Below, one piece after another: positions 1 through 8,738 of a stretch of 64,000 bases of DNA; the stretch's first letter is position 1; every line of letters begins with the position of its first letter. Below the pieces are notes generated by a model. It did not search any database, was not told the origin of the DNA, and saw only the letters and a list, made by a program, of their open reading frames with translations. This DNA is from Pseudonocardia asaccharolytica DSM 44247 = NBRC 16224 (GTDB taxonomy: Bacteria > Actinomycetota > Actinomycetes > Mycobacteriales > Pseudonocardiaceae), in assembly GCF_000423625.1 (NCBI RefSeq), contig NZ_AUII01000019.1, forward strand, positions 26,227-90,226, in the 5' to 3' direction. The translations under genes were made by a program, and so were the position numbers.

Positions 1-237
1 GTGGATGACCTGCCTGCGGCCGTCGTGGCGGCCGTTGAACGGCGCGTCGAGCGGAACCTCCTTGAACCCCGGGCCCGCGGGATTGGTGTCCCCGTGGATC
101 AGCCGCACCAGCTGGGCGTCGTAGGCGGCGGGCCCGTCGCAGTTGACGAAGAAGCGGATCGGGTCCCCCTGCTGCACGGACCACTTGTCGCCGTAGGCGG
201 TGATCCGCATCCAGGCCGTGCCGTTGCCGCTGCTCAT
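1..237 (-). CDS. N,N-dimethylformamidase-like large subunit, first copy (3' part outside window)
   Basis: Only the first 79 residues lie in the window; the gene runs off the left edge. The visible N-terminus shares the signature RLIHGDTNPxGPG with the complete large subunit encoded at 2237-4531. A small-subunit gene sits just upstream, so the pair has the same order as the second pair. Known members of this family hydrolyse N-substituted formamides using a mononuclear iron site in the C-terminal domain, which is not visible here. The ATG at 237 is preceded by a GAGGAG ribosome site. Substrate is unknown; it may be another amide. Confidence 0.75.
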   Translation of the reverse strand, partial: MSSGNGTAWMRITAYGDKWSVQQGDPIRFFVNCDGPAAYDAQLVRLIHGDTNPAGPGFKEVPLDAPFNGRHDGRRQVIH

Positions 238-285
238 GGCTGCTCCTCGGGAGTCGTCGAGGGCATCGGGGACGCGGTGGGCGCG

Positions 286-735
286 TCAGGTGACCGCCCA
301 GTTGTCGTCGTGGCGCTTCCAGCCCTCGTGGAAGTCCTCCGGCATCCCGTCGGTCTCGGGGTACTGGTCCAGCCGCAGCAGGAAGATGTCGTGCTGGATC
401 TCGTTCTCGTCGGTGTAGACCGTGTCGTTGACGAACTCCGGCGGCCTGCCGCGCACCCCGGTGAGCCTGCCGATCCGCCACTGCCGCTCCACCTCGGTGC
501 AGATGACGACGTACTTGCCGCCGTGGGCGCCCGGCTGCATCGCGCGCATGCGCACGAGCACCTTGGCGAGGTCCATCTGCTCGTGGATGCCGCCGTGCGG
601 CTCGATCGCGCTGCCCTGCCGCTCGGTGCGCAGGATCGAGCATCCGGCCACGCCCTTCATGTCGTCGATACACGCCCGGTGCTCGGCGATCATCCGGGCG
701 CGCGCCTCGCTGTCCCGTGTCGGGATGGGGAACAT
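286..735 (-). CDS. N,N-dimethylformamidase-like small subunit, first copy
   Basis: A 149-residue soluble protein whose centre (GGKYVVICTEVERQWRIGRL) resembles the corresponding stretch of the second small subunit at 4528-4923 (KGKYILVCTRPHEEWRIAEI). In characterised dimethylformamidases the small chain (about 130 residues) packs against the large catalytic chain. The ATG at 735 is chosen because GGAGGGAGG lies a few bases upstream. The gap to the large-subunit gene is 48 bp, so the two are probably co-transcribed. Divergent from a PucR regulator. The assignment rests on gene pairing and similarity to the second copy more than on a known motif. Confidence 0.7.
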   Translation of the reverse strand: MFPIPTRDSEARARMIAEHRACIDDMKGVAGCSILRTERQGSAIEPHGGIHEQMDLAKVLVRMRAMQPGAHGGKYVVICTEVERQWRIGRLTGVRGRPPEFVNDTVYTDENEIQHDIFLLRLDQYPETDGMPEDFHEGWKRHDDNWAVT

Positions 736-1016
736 CGAGCCCTCCCTCCGGTAGCGACCTTGTCTTCGCCGGCTCGGGTTCGGGGGGTGGTGTCGCGGAC
801 AGCGTCGCGAGCGCGGCGTCGGCCGCCAAGGCGCCTGGTGCAGGGCGCACCGATTGTGGCCGTCCAGAGCGACGCAGACGGCGGAAGGATGTATCGGCCC
901 GCACTCCGGTGCCGGCGTGCCGGGGGACGGCCGCGGTGGACGGATGGACGCTGTCCCGCGCCGGGTCTACGGTGGTCTCGCGGTCGCAGGTCCCCGAAAC
1001 GCGACGGGCCGGGTCG
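736..1016. promoter_or_regulatory. Divergent intergenic region between dimethylformamidase-like operon 1 and its PucR regulator
   Basis: About 280 bp without a gene of its own separate the minus-strand small-subunit gene from the plus-strand PucR gene. It should carry both promoters and the regulator binding site. I see the ribosome site of the small-subunit gene at its left end but no clear -35/-10 pair or strong inverted repeat. Confidence 0.4.
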
Positions 1017-2225
1017 ATGACCGGCAACATCGCTGACGACATCATCGCGCAGTGCGGCGACCTCGTCCGTCTCGCGTCGGCCTCCGACTCGCCCGAGGGC
1101 CTGGTGGCGGCCGCGTCCCACGCCCTCGGCCGCCCATTGGCGCTCCTCGACACCAGCGGCGCGCTCCTGGTCGCATCGTCCCCGTCCGCCCGCCCGGACG
1201 CGGGCGTGCTCACCACCGGAAGCGACGGGGCACCCGCCGGCTGGCACGTTCTCTCGGTGGAGCACGCCGGCGAGCCACTCGCCGTGCTCGCCGTGCGCGA
1301 CGGCGGAACGCGGGAGGTGCCGCGCGGCATGCTCGAGCTCGTCGGTTCCCTGCTCGGCGAGCAGTTCGCGCGCACCGCATTGGCGAGCGCCGTGCGCGGC
1401 GAGCGCCGGACCGCGCTCCTTCGCCGGCTCGTCACCGACGACTCGATCACGGCGGCGGACATCCGGACCCAGGCGCGGTCCGCCGACCTGCGCCTCGCCG
1501 ACTGCTACTGGCCCGCCCTGCTCGCGTGGACGGCGGGCCATCCCGGGCCGCGGACGCTCGCCGAGCTGGACCGCGAGGCGCAGCGCCTACCCGGGACCAT
1601 CGCGGTGACGCTCACCCACAGGTCGGTTGCGCTGCTCATCCCCGTGCACGGTCCCGACGAGCCCTGCCGCGCGAGTGTGCACCGCGAGCTGGGCCGGCTG
1701 GTGTACCACGCACGTCACCTCGGACATCGTGACGTCCACGCGATCGCCGACGAGCGGAGCGCCGGGCTGAGCGAGCTCCCGGCCCGCGTCGGCCGGCTCC
1801 GGCGGATGCGGCGCTACCTGCCGCATACCGCCGGCGACGCACCCGTCCGCCCCGCGCGATCCTTCGCGCTCGCGTGCCTGTTGACCGACGGGCTCGAGCG
1901 AAGGCGCGCGGAGGACTTCGTGCGTCTGTGCCTGCGCAGGCTCCTGCGCCACGACCGTGACCATGGAACCGACCTGGCGCGGGTGCTGGAGCTGGCACTG
2001 GACTTCCCGCGGCGCGACGACGCGGCCCACGCGGGCTATATGCACCGCAACACGTTCCGCCGCCATCTGGCCCAGGCGCTCGAGCTCGTCGACACGGATC
2101 TGGAGGATCCCGAGGACCGGCTCACCGTCCATGTGGCGCTCAAGCTGCGCAGGCTCCTCGACACACCACTGGACGGGGCCGACGCCACGGACCGCCGGGG
2201 AAGCCGGGGAAGAGGTCCACCCTGA
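1017..2225 (+). CDS. PucR-family transcriptional regulator
   Basis: 402 residues if started at the ATG at 1017 (MTGNIADDI); the frame is open further upstream but that part has no domain character. The C-terminus carries the PucR-type helix-turn-helix (YMHRNTFRRHLAQALEL, with the downstream ALKLRRLL) typical of PucR/CdaR activators, after a central GGDEF-like/PucR sensory region. Such proteins switch on catabolic operons in response to substrate. Its place between two dimethylformamidase-like pairs, divergent from the first and convergent with the second, suggests it controls one or both. The effector is unknown. No strong ribosome site precedes the chosen start, so the start is uncertain. 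Confidence 0.8.
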   Translation: MTGNIADDIIAQCGDLVRLASASDSPEGLVAAASHALGRPLALLDTSGALLVASSPSARPDAGVLTTGSDGAPAGWHVLSVEHAGEPLAVLAVRDGGTREVPRGMLELVGSLLGEQFARTALASAVRGERRTALLRRLVTDDSITAADIRTQARSADLRLADCYWPALLAWTAGHPGPRTLAELDREAQRLPGTIAVTLTHRSVALLIPVHGPDEPCRASVHRELGRLVYHARHLGHRDVHAIADERSAGLSELPARVGRLRRMRRYLPHTAGDAPVRPARSFALACLLTDGLERRRAEDFVRLCLRRLLRHDRDHGTDLARVLELALDFPRRDDAAHAGYMHRNTFRRHLAQALELVDTDLEDPEDRLTVHVALKLRRLLDTPLDGADATDRRGSRGRGPP

Positions 2226-2236
2226 GGCCGGCAGCG

Positions 2237-4531
2237 TCAGCTGTCCGAGGCCGTCGCTCCGGCGGGGACGGGCTCGTCGCGCAGGAACCGGTCGAGGACG
2301 TTCCTGGTCAGCCGCGAGACGTTGTCGTCGTAGTTGTTGTGCGACAACGACCCGCAGTAGGCGATCGAGCTGGCCGACCAGACTGCGCCACCACCCGGCG
2401 TCGGGAAGTACGTGATGTCCGCCCGGACCTGGCCGCTCTGGCTGCCGCCCACCCCCGGTACGTTGAAGAACAGCTCCTCGAGCACCTCCAGGTAGATGTC
2501 GGTGTGGTTCTCGGAGACCGCACCGATGACGGTCTCCGGGGGCGTGCCCAGCGCCGTGTCGACGATGTCGAGCTCAAGCCCGGCGGCCCCGCCGCCGACG
2601 AGCCCGAAGTCGCCGATCTTCTCGTCCGGGTCGATGCCGTCGAACATCCACGCGGCCGGACCCCCGTCCCGGGCGTCCCCGGCAAGGCGGTAGTAGGACG
2701 AGACGTCGAACCCCTCGGCCCCGAAGCCGACCCCGACGAGCCGCTGCGGCGCGCGTCCGCGATGCCGCCACAGCGTGCCGTACTCCCCGGTGAACGACAG
2801 GTGGTACTCGCCGGGCGCGCACCGCCAGGCATTGGAGCCGTGCCCCTTGCGCACCTCGATGACGTTGCGGTCCTCGGGGTCGTAGTTGATCACCCAGTAG
2901 AAGCCGTTCGCGCCGAGATACATCAGGCGACCGCCGGAGCTCACGTACTGGTGCACGGCGTCGAGCATCTGCTCGGAGTAGTACTCCGGATGCGAGCCGG
3001 TCAGGACGACCTGGTAGGGCGCGAGCACGTCGACGCCCTCGTGGTGCAGGTCCTCGTCGGTCACGACGTCGAACTCGTAGCCGAGCTGGGTCAGCCAGTC
3101 GATGAGGTGCAGATCGGCGTTGAACTGCCACAACGACGGCGACAGCCAGTGCCGGAAACCGGGCCGCATGTTCAGGATCGGCCGCAGCCGGGTCGAGTAG
3201 GCCACCCCCGAGCCGTCGGCGTGGATGTCGTAGGTCGACAACCCGAACTCGCGGTGCTCGCTGAGCACGATGTTGCGCTGGTCGAGGACCGGGTTGCGCG
3301 CGACGAACAGCTGGGCCAGCGGCGCCCAGAGGGTCACGTGGTCGTTGGCGTAGGCCATGTAGCTCGCCGTCGGCGCGAGGAACACGATCTTCTTCTCCGC
3401 GCCGCGCGGCGCCCGCACATAGAACGGCACGTGGTCGACGTCGTCGTCGGCCCGCAGCCGCGCCGCGTACAGCCCCGACGGCAGATCGTCGGGGACGGTC
3501 AGGGTGAAGTCGACGTCCCAGCAGGCGTCGGTCAGGTCGTCGTCGTGGAAATGGATCGCGCCGTACTGCTCGGGGACGTGGATGAAGTTCTGCTCCGTGG
3601 CCCGCCAGTTGTAGCCGGTCATCCCCCGGGCCGGACCGTTCCACGCCCGGCCGTGCAACCGGTTGCGGGAGACGTCGGTGACCTGGCGGGTGTGGGCGAC
3701 ACCGTGGTCGGTGATCTCCTCCTGGAAGTCCCATGCGGCCACGAGATCGGTTCCGCGCGGGGTCTGCACGGCCCCCTCGGCCCGTTCCGGACCGAGGGCG
3801 ACGGCGTGGACGCGCGGACGGTCGAGCTTGCCGTTGAAGTGGCCGCCGATGACCTGACGGGAGTCCTCGCCGGCCGGCGTCTCGACATATCCGGCCATCA
3901 CGAACGGGACCGCGAGCCCGTCCGGCGCGCGGACCGGGCACGCCTCGGTGACGGTCGCGGTCGTGCTCTCCCACGAGGTGGCGAAGGCGAACCTGCTGTT
4001 CGTGACCGTGACGACCGGGGTCTGGCTGACGGTCAGGGCGCCGTCGGCGTCCTGGGAGGCCACGGCCAGATACCAGACACCGGCCAGCAGCGGCACGCCG
4101 GCGCTGGTGCGCTGGGTGTTCCCGGCGCCGTCGCCCACCCAGACCTGCAGCGCCCCGTCCTCGCCGATGAACAGGCCGTGCCCCGCCTCGCGCGAGGCGT
4201 CCCATTTGGTCAGCAGGCCCTGGACGCCGCCGCGCGGCGTCGTGGGCGCCACCGTGACCTGCAGCGTCCACTGCGCGCCGGGACGCAGCTTGGGGTGATC
4301 GGGCACCTCGACATGGGATCCGCTGACGACGCGCTGGACCCGGCCGGGGAAGTCGGCGTCGATACCGGTCTGCACCGGCTCGATCTTCTCCCCCGGCCCG
4401 TCGGGGTTGGTGTCGCCGTGGATGAGCCGGACGATGTCGGCGTGGTAGCGCTCGGTGTCGCAGCTGACCAGAAAGTCGACGTCCTGGCCGGGAAAGACCG
4501 ACAGCTGCCTGCTGTAGCCGATGACCTTCAT
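2237..4531 (-). CDS. N,N-dimethylformamidase-like large (catalytic) subunit, second copy
   Basis: 764 residues, close to the roughly 760 residues of the characterised Paracoccus enzyme. The N-terminal half is beta-rich with a LamG/concanavalin-like segment (about residues 80-290); the C-terminal half is the family's GATase-like domain. From memory of the Paracoccus structure, the iron site uses two Tyr and a Glu plus a nearby His. Here Y394 (in SYMAYAND), Y434 (in LSTYDIH), and H514 and E516 (in GSHPEYYS) fall at matching spacing, so the enzyme looks active. It starts with ATG overlapping the TGA of the small-subunit gene (ATGA), implying translational coupling. The natural substrate may be another N-substituted formamide. 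Confidence 0.85.
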   Translation of the reverse strand: MKVIGYSRQLSVFPGQDVDFLVSCDTERYHADIVRLIHGDTNPDGPGEKIEPVQTGIDADFPGRVQRVVSGSHVEVPDHPKLRPGAQWTLQVTVAPTTPRGGVQGLLTKWDASREAGHGLFIGEDGALQVWVGDGAGNTQRTSAGVPLLAGVWYLAVASQDADGALTVSQTPVVTVTNSRFAFATSWESTTATVTEACPVRAPDGLAVPFVMAGYVETPAGEDSRQVIGGHFNGKLDRPRVHAVALGPERAEGAVQTPRGTDLVAAWDFQEEITDHGVAHTRQVTDVSRNRLHGRAWNGPARGMTGYNWRATEQNFIHVPEQYGAIHFHDDDLTDACWDVDFTLTVPDDLPSGLYAARLRADDDVDHVPFYVRAPRGAEKKIVFLAPTASYMAYANDHVTLWAPLAQLFVARNPVLDQRNIVLSEHREFGLSTYDIHADGSGVAYSTRLRPILNMRPGFRHWLSPSLWQFNADLHLIDWLTQLGYEFDVVTDEDLHHEGVDVLAPYQVVLTGSHPEYYSEQMLDAVHQYVSSGGRLMYLGANGFYWVINYDPEDRNVIEVRKGHGSNAWRCAPGEYHLSFTGEYGTLWRHRGRAPQRLVGVGFGAEGFDVSSYYRLAGDARDGGPAAWMFDGIDPDEKIGDFGLVGGGAAGLELDIVDTALGTPPETVIGAVSENHTDIYLEVLEELFFNVPGVGGSQSGQVRADITYFPTPGGGAVWSASSIAYCGSLSHNNYDDNVSRLTRNVLDRFLRDEPVPAGATASDS

Positions 4532-4923
4532 GCCGAGGCCTCCTCGCCGCCGGTCAGCCCGTTGTCCCGAAGCCGCTTGCGGAAGATCGCGTGCTCGGCC
4601 TCGAACCGGTCGGTGAAAGTGTCGTCGAGGAGCGTCGGAGGCTGGTCCGGCTCGCCGGTGATCTCGGCGATGCGCCATTCCTCATGCGGCCTGGTGCAGA
4701 CCAGGATGTACTTCCCCTTCATCACCAGCTGGTTCTTGCGCAGATAGGTGAGCACCCGCTCCAGGTCGTCGCTGTGCTTGCCGATGGGAGTGGCGCGGTG
4801 CTCCTCGATGATCTCCGCGGTGACCCGCGGAGCGATCTCGGTCTCGAAGATGTGCTTCTCGACCTGGCGGTAGGCGGCGTGTGCCCTGGCGTTCTGCTCC
4901 TCGAGCGAGGGAAGGCGTGCCAC
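4528..4923 (-). CDS. N,N-dimethylformamidase-like small subunit, second copy
   Basis: 131 residues with a GTG start at 4923; AGAGGAG lies 7 bases upstream, and this start gives the size usual for the small chain (about 132). The sequence is charged and helical at the N-terminus (LEEQNARAHAAYRQVEKHIF), followed by the shared KGKYILVCTRP segment. The stop overlaps the start of the large subunit by 4 bp, so the two are made together. It differs clearly from the first small subunit at 286-735, so the two pairs are not a recent duplication. Confidence 0.75.
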   Translation of the reverse strand: MARLPSLEEQNARAHAAYRQVEKHIFETEIAPRVTAEIIEEHRATPIGKHSDDLERVLTYLRKNQLVMKGKYILVCTRPHEEWRIAEITGEPDQPPTLLDDTFTDRFEAEHAIFRKRLRDNGLTGGEEASA

Positions 4924-5237
4924 GAGGTCTCCTCTGGTCGTCTTCTCGCGGGGCACGGGCCACGGCCGTCGCGGGCACCCCGCGAAAATGATGTGCGTCA
5001 CTGCCAGGGCGTCGACGCTAGCCCCACCCCGGGCGCTGCCCAAGGGGCGCGCACACCAGTCCGCGTCCGGTCGGGGGGCCTTGACTACACAGGGTGGCGC
5101 AACGCCCGGGCCGGCGTGCGACGTACACCCGATCCACGCGGACGTTCGGGTGATGAGCCACGCCGGAGCGCACCGTCAGCGCGGAAACGATCGTTGGCCC
5201 TCGCGACGAGTCGAGTGTCGGAAGGAGGGCCACGCGA
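4924..5237. promoter_or_regulatory. Divergent intergenic region upstream of dimethylformamidase-like pair 2 and the penicillin-binding protein
   Basis: 314 bp without a convincing gene. It must hold the promoters for the minus-strand amidase pair and for the plus-strand penicillin-binding protein. A TTGACT at about 5091 could be a -35 element for the latter but no good -10 follows at 17 bp. A small CGCGG/CCGCG hairpin lies near 4970. An AAGGAGGG ribosome site precedes the GTG at 5238. Nothing else is recognised. Confidence 0.4.
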
Positions 5238-7688
5238 GTGTCCACAGCGCACCCGCCACCGCCCTCCCGGATCGGCCGTCCCACCCGACGGCCCGCCCCC
5301 GGCCATCCGGCCCGGCGTGGCGGCAGCCCGCGCCGGGCCGGCGTGGGCTGGTGGCAACCCCCCGCACCGGCCCGGCGGCGCCCGGGAACCGGCGAGGCGG
5401 GACGCGTCCGCCTCGCCGTCCCGGATCAGCGTGACCGGTCGGACCCCGAAACCGGCGCGCGCGGCAGGCGGCGCGCCCGCCGCCCGGTCGGTCCGCTCGA
5501 CCTGCTCCGGGCCTGGTTGGACCCGGGCTCGCCGGGTCGCCCCCCGCTCACCACCGACGACCGCCGCGCCCGCCGCCGGCGCCTGCTGCGCTGGGCGTTC
5601 CTCGGTGGCCTCGCCACCCTCGTCGTGGTTCCGCTGCTGCTGTTCGTCGTCGGCTATGCCTTCTTCTCCGTGCCCAGCCCCGACGAGGCGGTGAACAACC
5701 AGGTCTCGCTCGTCTCCTACGCCGACGGCAGCCGGCTCGCGCGGCTCGTCCCCGAGCAGGGCAACCGGATCAAGGTGCCGCTGGAGACGATCCCGGTGCC
5801 GGTGCGCAACGCCGTGCTCGCCGCTGAGGACCGCACCTTCTACTCCAATCCCGGATTCGACCTGACCGGCATCCTGCGTGCGGCGTGGAACCAGCTGCGC
5901 GGCGGGGCCGGCGGGGGCTCCACGATCACCCAGCAGTACGTGAAGACGACCCTGGTCGGCAACGAGCCGACGCTCTGGCGCAAGTACAAGGAGATGATCG
6001 TCGCGGTCAAGCTCAACCAGGAGAAGACCAAGGACGAGATCCTCGGCGGCTACCTCAACGCGATCTACTTCGGCCGCGGCGCGTACGGGGTGCAGTCGGC
6101 CAGCCAGGCCTATTTCGGCAAGACCGTCGACGAGCTCTCCGCCAGCGAGGGTGCGCTGCTCGCCGGGGTGATCCAGTCCCCGTCGCGCTGGGACCCGGCG
6201 ATCAACCCGGACAAGGCCGTGGCGCGCTGGGAGTTCGTGCTCGACGGCATGGTGTCGCAGGGCTGGCTGTCCCCCGCCGAGCGGGCCACCGCGAAGTTCC
6301 CGCAGACCGTGCCGCGCAAGAGCGCGTCCCACGGCGCCCCAACCGACAGCCGCGGACACATCGTGACCGCGGTGCGCGAGGAGCTCGAGGAGCTGGGCAT
6401 CTCGGACCAGGAGTTCAGGGAGGGGCTGCGGATCACCACCACCATCGACCCCGAGCGGCAGCACGAGGCGGTCGAGGCGGCGCACCGGACGCTGGCCGGG
6501 CAGCCGCCGAACCTGCGCAGCGCCGTCGTCGGGATCGACCCGGACACCGGCGGCATCCTCGCCTACTACGGGGGCGACAACGGGGTCGGGCTGGACTACG
6601 CGCGGGTGCACAAGCAGGCCGGGTCGACGTTCAAACCGTTCGTGGTGCTTGCGGCGCTGCAGCAGGACCCGCCGATCGGGCTCGGGACGACGTTCGACGG
6701 CGCGGCGGTGCCGGGCCTGCGCAACGCCGAGGGCGCCGACTGCGCGCGCTGCGACCTCAAACAGGCCATGACGATCTCCAACAACGTCGTGTTCAACACG
6801 CTGGCGAAGCAGATCGGCCCGGAGCGGATCGCGGCCGCCGCCCGCAGCGCGGGCATCACCTCCTCGCTCGACAACCCCGACGAGCGGATCGCCCTGGGCA
6901 ACAAGGAGGTCACCCCACTGGAACTAGCGTCAGCCTATGCGACGATCGCGGCGGGCGGGGTCTGGCACCAGCCGCATCTGGTCGCCGAGGTCGTCACCGC
7001 CGACGGCCGGGTGCTCTTCACGGCGCCCGACTCCGGCGGCGAGCGTCGTTTCTCGCAGCGGGTGGCCCGCAACGTCACCGAGGCCATGATCGACGTCGCC
7101 GAACACGACGGCCTCGCGCCGTCGGGGGTGCGCCAGGTCGCGGCGAAGACCGGCACCGTGCAGTCCCGGTTCGAGGGGCAGAACAACGACGCGTGGATGA
7201 GCGGGTTCACCACCGACCTGGCCGTCACGGTCTGGATCGGCACGGATATGAACTCCCCGATCCGCACCGCAGGCGGCGAGCCCATCTCCGGATCCACCCT
7301 ACCCGGCAGGACGTGGCAGCGCTTCATGGCCGACGCCGCGCGCGAACGGCCGCCGGCGCCCTTCGCTTCCTACCGTCCGATCGGTGACCCGCCGTCGAAC
7401 CGGGAGCCGGGGGAGGATCCGCGGGTGACCTCGACCCCGACCGCGGCGGCTCCGACCCCGGCCCCCGCGCCGACGTCGGAGCCGGCTCCGCCGCCCACAC
7501 CGGGCCCGGAACACGGCGCACCGGCCGGCGCCGACCGTTCCGCCGTGCCACAGCGACCCCAGCAGGCCGGCACACCAGGCCCGGCCGCGCCCGGCCCCGA
7601 CCCGCGGGCGGCGCGGGTCGCCCCGGCGCCCACGACGAACGCGCAGCCGACGCCGGCGCCGGACTGCAGCGTCGTGCCCTGCGGGTGA
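5238..7688 (+). CDS. Class A penicillin-binding protein (bifunctional glycosyltransferase/transpeptidase)
   Basis: 816 residues. A cytoplasmic Arg/Pro-rich tail (1-115) precedes one membrane helix (about 117-139). The GT51 glycosyltransferase domain follows, with catalytic Glu197 in AAEDRTFY and GGSTITQQ at 227-233. The transpeptidase domain has S463-K466 (GSTFKPF), S514-N516 (ISNNVVF) and K637-G639 (AAKTGT). The last 110 residues are a Pro/Ala-rich tail. It polymerises and cross-links peptidoglycan outside the membrane. GTG start with AAGGAGGG upstream. Similar in architecture to mycobacterial PonA-type proteins, but which paralogue is not certain. Confidence 0.93.
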   Translation: MSTAHPPPPSRIGRPTRRPAPGHPARRGGSPRRAGVGWWQPPAPARRRPGTGEAGRVRLAVPDQRDRSDPETGARGRRRARRPVGPLDLLRAWLDPGSPGRPPLTTDDRRARRRRLLRWAFLGGLATLVVVPLLLFVVGYAFFSVPSPDEAVNNQVSLVSYADGSRLARLVPEQGNRIKVPLETIPVPVRNAVLAAEDRTFYSNPGFDLTGILRAAWNQLRGGAGGGSTITQQYVKTTLVGNEPTLWRKYKEMIVAVKLNQEKTKDEILGGYLNAIYFGRGAYGVQSASQAYFGKTVDELSASEGALLAGVIQSPSRWDPAINPDKAVARWEFVLDGMVSQGWLSPAERATAKFPQTVPRKSASHGAPTDSRGHIVTAVREELEELGISDQEFREGLRITTTIDPERQHEAVEAAHRTLAGQPPNLRSAVVGIDPDTGGILAYYGGDNGVGLDYARVHKQAGSTFKPFVVLAALQQDPPIGLGTTFDGAAVPGLRNAEGADCARCDLKQAMTISNNVVFNTLAKQIGPERIAAAARSAGITSSLDNPDERIALGNKEVTPLELASAYATIAAGGVWHQPHLVAEVVTADGRVLFTAPDSGGERRFSQRVARNVTEAMIDVAEHDGLAPSGVRQVAAKTGTVQSRFEGQNNDAWMSGFTTDLAVTVWIGTDMNSPIRTAGGEPISGSTLPGRTWQRFMADAARERPPAPFASYRPIGDPPSNREPGEDPRVTSTPTAAAPTPAPAPTSEPAPPPTPGPEHGAPAGADRSAVPQRPQQAGTPGPAAPGPDPRAARVAPAPTTNAQPTPAPDCSVVPCG

Positions 7689-7737
7689 TCCGCCACAGGC
7701 GGTGTCCGCGACCGGCCGCGGCGGCTACCGTGGCGGA

Positions 7738-7995
7738 ATGACCAGGTCGAACACGCCGCGCGACGAGCGGACCTTCGACGTGGTGGCGTGGATGTCCGAG
7801 CGCCGGATGGTGCTCTACGTTCCCGCCATCGAGGCGGCCACCAGCGTGCGGGACGCCGCCGACGCCGACGAAGCGGTCCGCGATCTGATCGCGGTGCTGA
7901 CCGGTCTCGACGCCGCAACGATCAGCTGCGATATCCGGCTGGGGCGCCCCGGCGGGGGGTTACCCGGGGTCGCCGGGGCCGCCGGGGTTCCCTGA
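7738..7995 (+). CDS. Small hypothetical protein
   Basis: 85 residues, not assigned to a family. It begins MTRSNTPRDERTFDVVAWMS and has an amphipathic pattern (ERRMVLYVPAIEAATSVRDAADADEAVRDLIAVLTG) vaguely like HicB/DUF1902-type small folds, followed by a Gly-rich tail. The TACCGT box at 7725-7730 lies 7 nt before the ATG, matching the leaderless promoter pattern seen at other genes here, and this supports a real gene. It converges with the cyclase gene, with a gap of 5 bp. Function unknown. Confidence 0.55.
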   Translation: MTRSNTPRDERTFDVVAWMSERRMVLYVPAIEAATSVRDAADADEAVRDLIAVLTGLDAATISCDIRLGRPGGGLPGVAGAAGVP

Positions 7996-8000
7996 TCGCC

Positions 8001-8687
8001 TCACTCGACGAGCGCGACGGCGCGAGTCGGGCCGCCGTGCGCGCCGCGCAGCTTGAGCGGGAAGCCGATGAACGTGAACCTGGCGTTCACCACCCGGTCC
8101 AGATGTGCCAGGTTCTCGTAATGGGTGATGTGCTCCCGGCGGCACATCATGTGGCAGGGATAGCTGGTGCTCGCGGGATTGTCCGGGGTCGGGCTGTCGA
8201 CCCCGAACGTCTTGATCTGTCGGCGCACGATCCACTCGCTCGCCGACTCCCCGAGGCCCGGGAAGTCGGTGAGGTAGCGCCGGTCCCCGGCGTAGCGGTT
8301 CCAGGTCGCGGTGTGGAACAGCACGATGTCGCCGGGCCGTACGTCGACCGGCGACGCCGCCTCGACGCGATCGAGGTCCGTGGCTGTGATATCGGTCCGC
8401 GGCGTGAACTCGGTGACGTCGAGGCAGACCGCCGGGCCGAAGAACAGCTCGAGCGACATCTTCTCGATCGTCTCCGCCGCCGGGTCCGGATCGAGATGGG
8501 AGAACGAGTCGACGTGAGTGGGACCGTTGTCGTTGAGCATGAATCCGGTGGTCTGGAAGGAGAACCCACCCTCGAACCGCGGGGCCGTCTCCTCATGCGT
8601 GGTGTGTTCGAACTGCACCGTCTTGAGGTGCCCCGGGTAGACCTTCATCCCCTCGTAGATGTCCTGCGACAGGTCGATGATCCGCAT
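8001..8687 (-). CDS. Cyclase-family metal-dependent hydrolase (kynurenine formamidase/isatin hydrolase superfamily)
   Basis: 228 residues. The metal-binding motif of the family appears as NGPTHVDSFSHL (near residue 55), with His and Asp ligands, and a later GPAVCLDV and PGDIVLFHTATW are typical. Members hydrolyse N-formyl, cyclic amide or lactam bonds with a divalent metal, usually Mn or Zn. It is the last gene of a minus-strand cluster with a molybdenum hydroxylase and an SDR, so a ring-opening or amide-hydrolysing step in the same pathway is likely. The exact substrate cannot be read from sequence. ATG at 8687 with a GGGCGAGG-type ribosome site. Confidence 0.8.
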   Translation of the reverse strand: MRIIDLSQDIYEGMKVYPGHLKTVQFEHTTHEETAPRFEGGFSFQTTGFMLNDNGPTHVDSFSHLDPDPAAETIEKMSLELFFGPAVCLDVTEFTPRTDITATDLDRVEAASPVDVRPGDIVLFHTATWNRYAGDRRYLTDFPGLGESASEWIVRRQIKTFGVDSPTPDNPASTSYPCHMMCRREHITHYENLAHLDRVVNARFTFIGFPLKLRGAHGGPTRAVALVE

Positions 8688-8738
8688 CCGAGCCTCGCCC
8701 TCCCTCGGCGGGTTCCACGGGACGGAGTCCCGTGGGTT

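Noticed and set aside
2339..4747. Long open frame (802 codons) on the + strand opposite the dimethylformamidase large subunit
   Set aside because: It mirrors the codon pattern of the real minus-strand gene, has no recognisable motif, and lacks a ribosome site. High-GC DNA gives such frames by chance.
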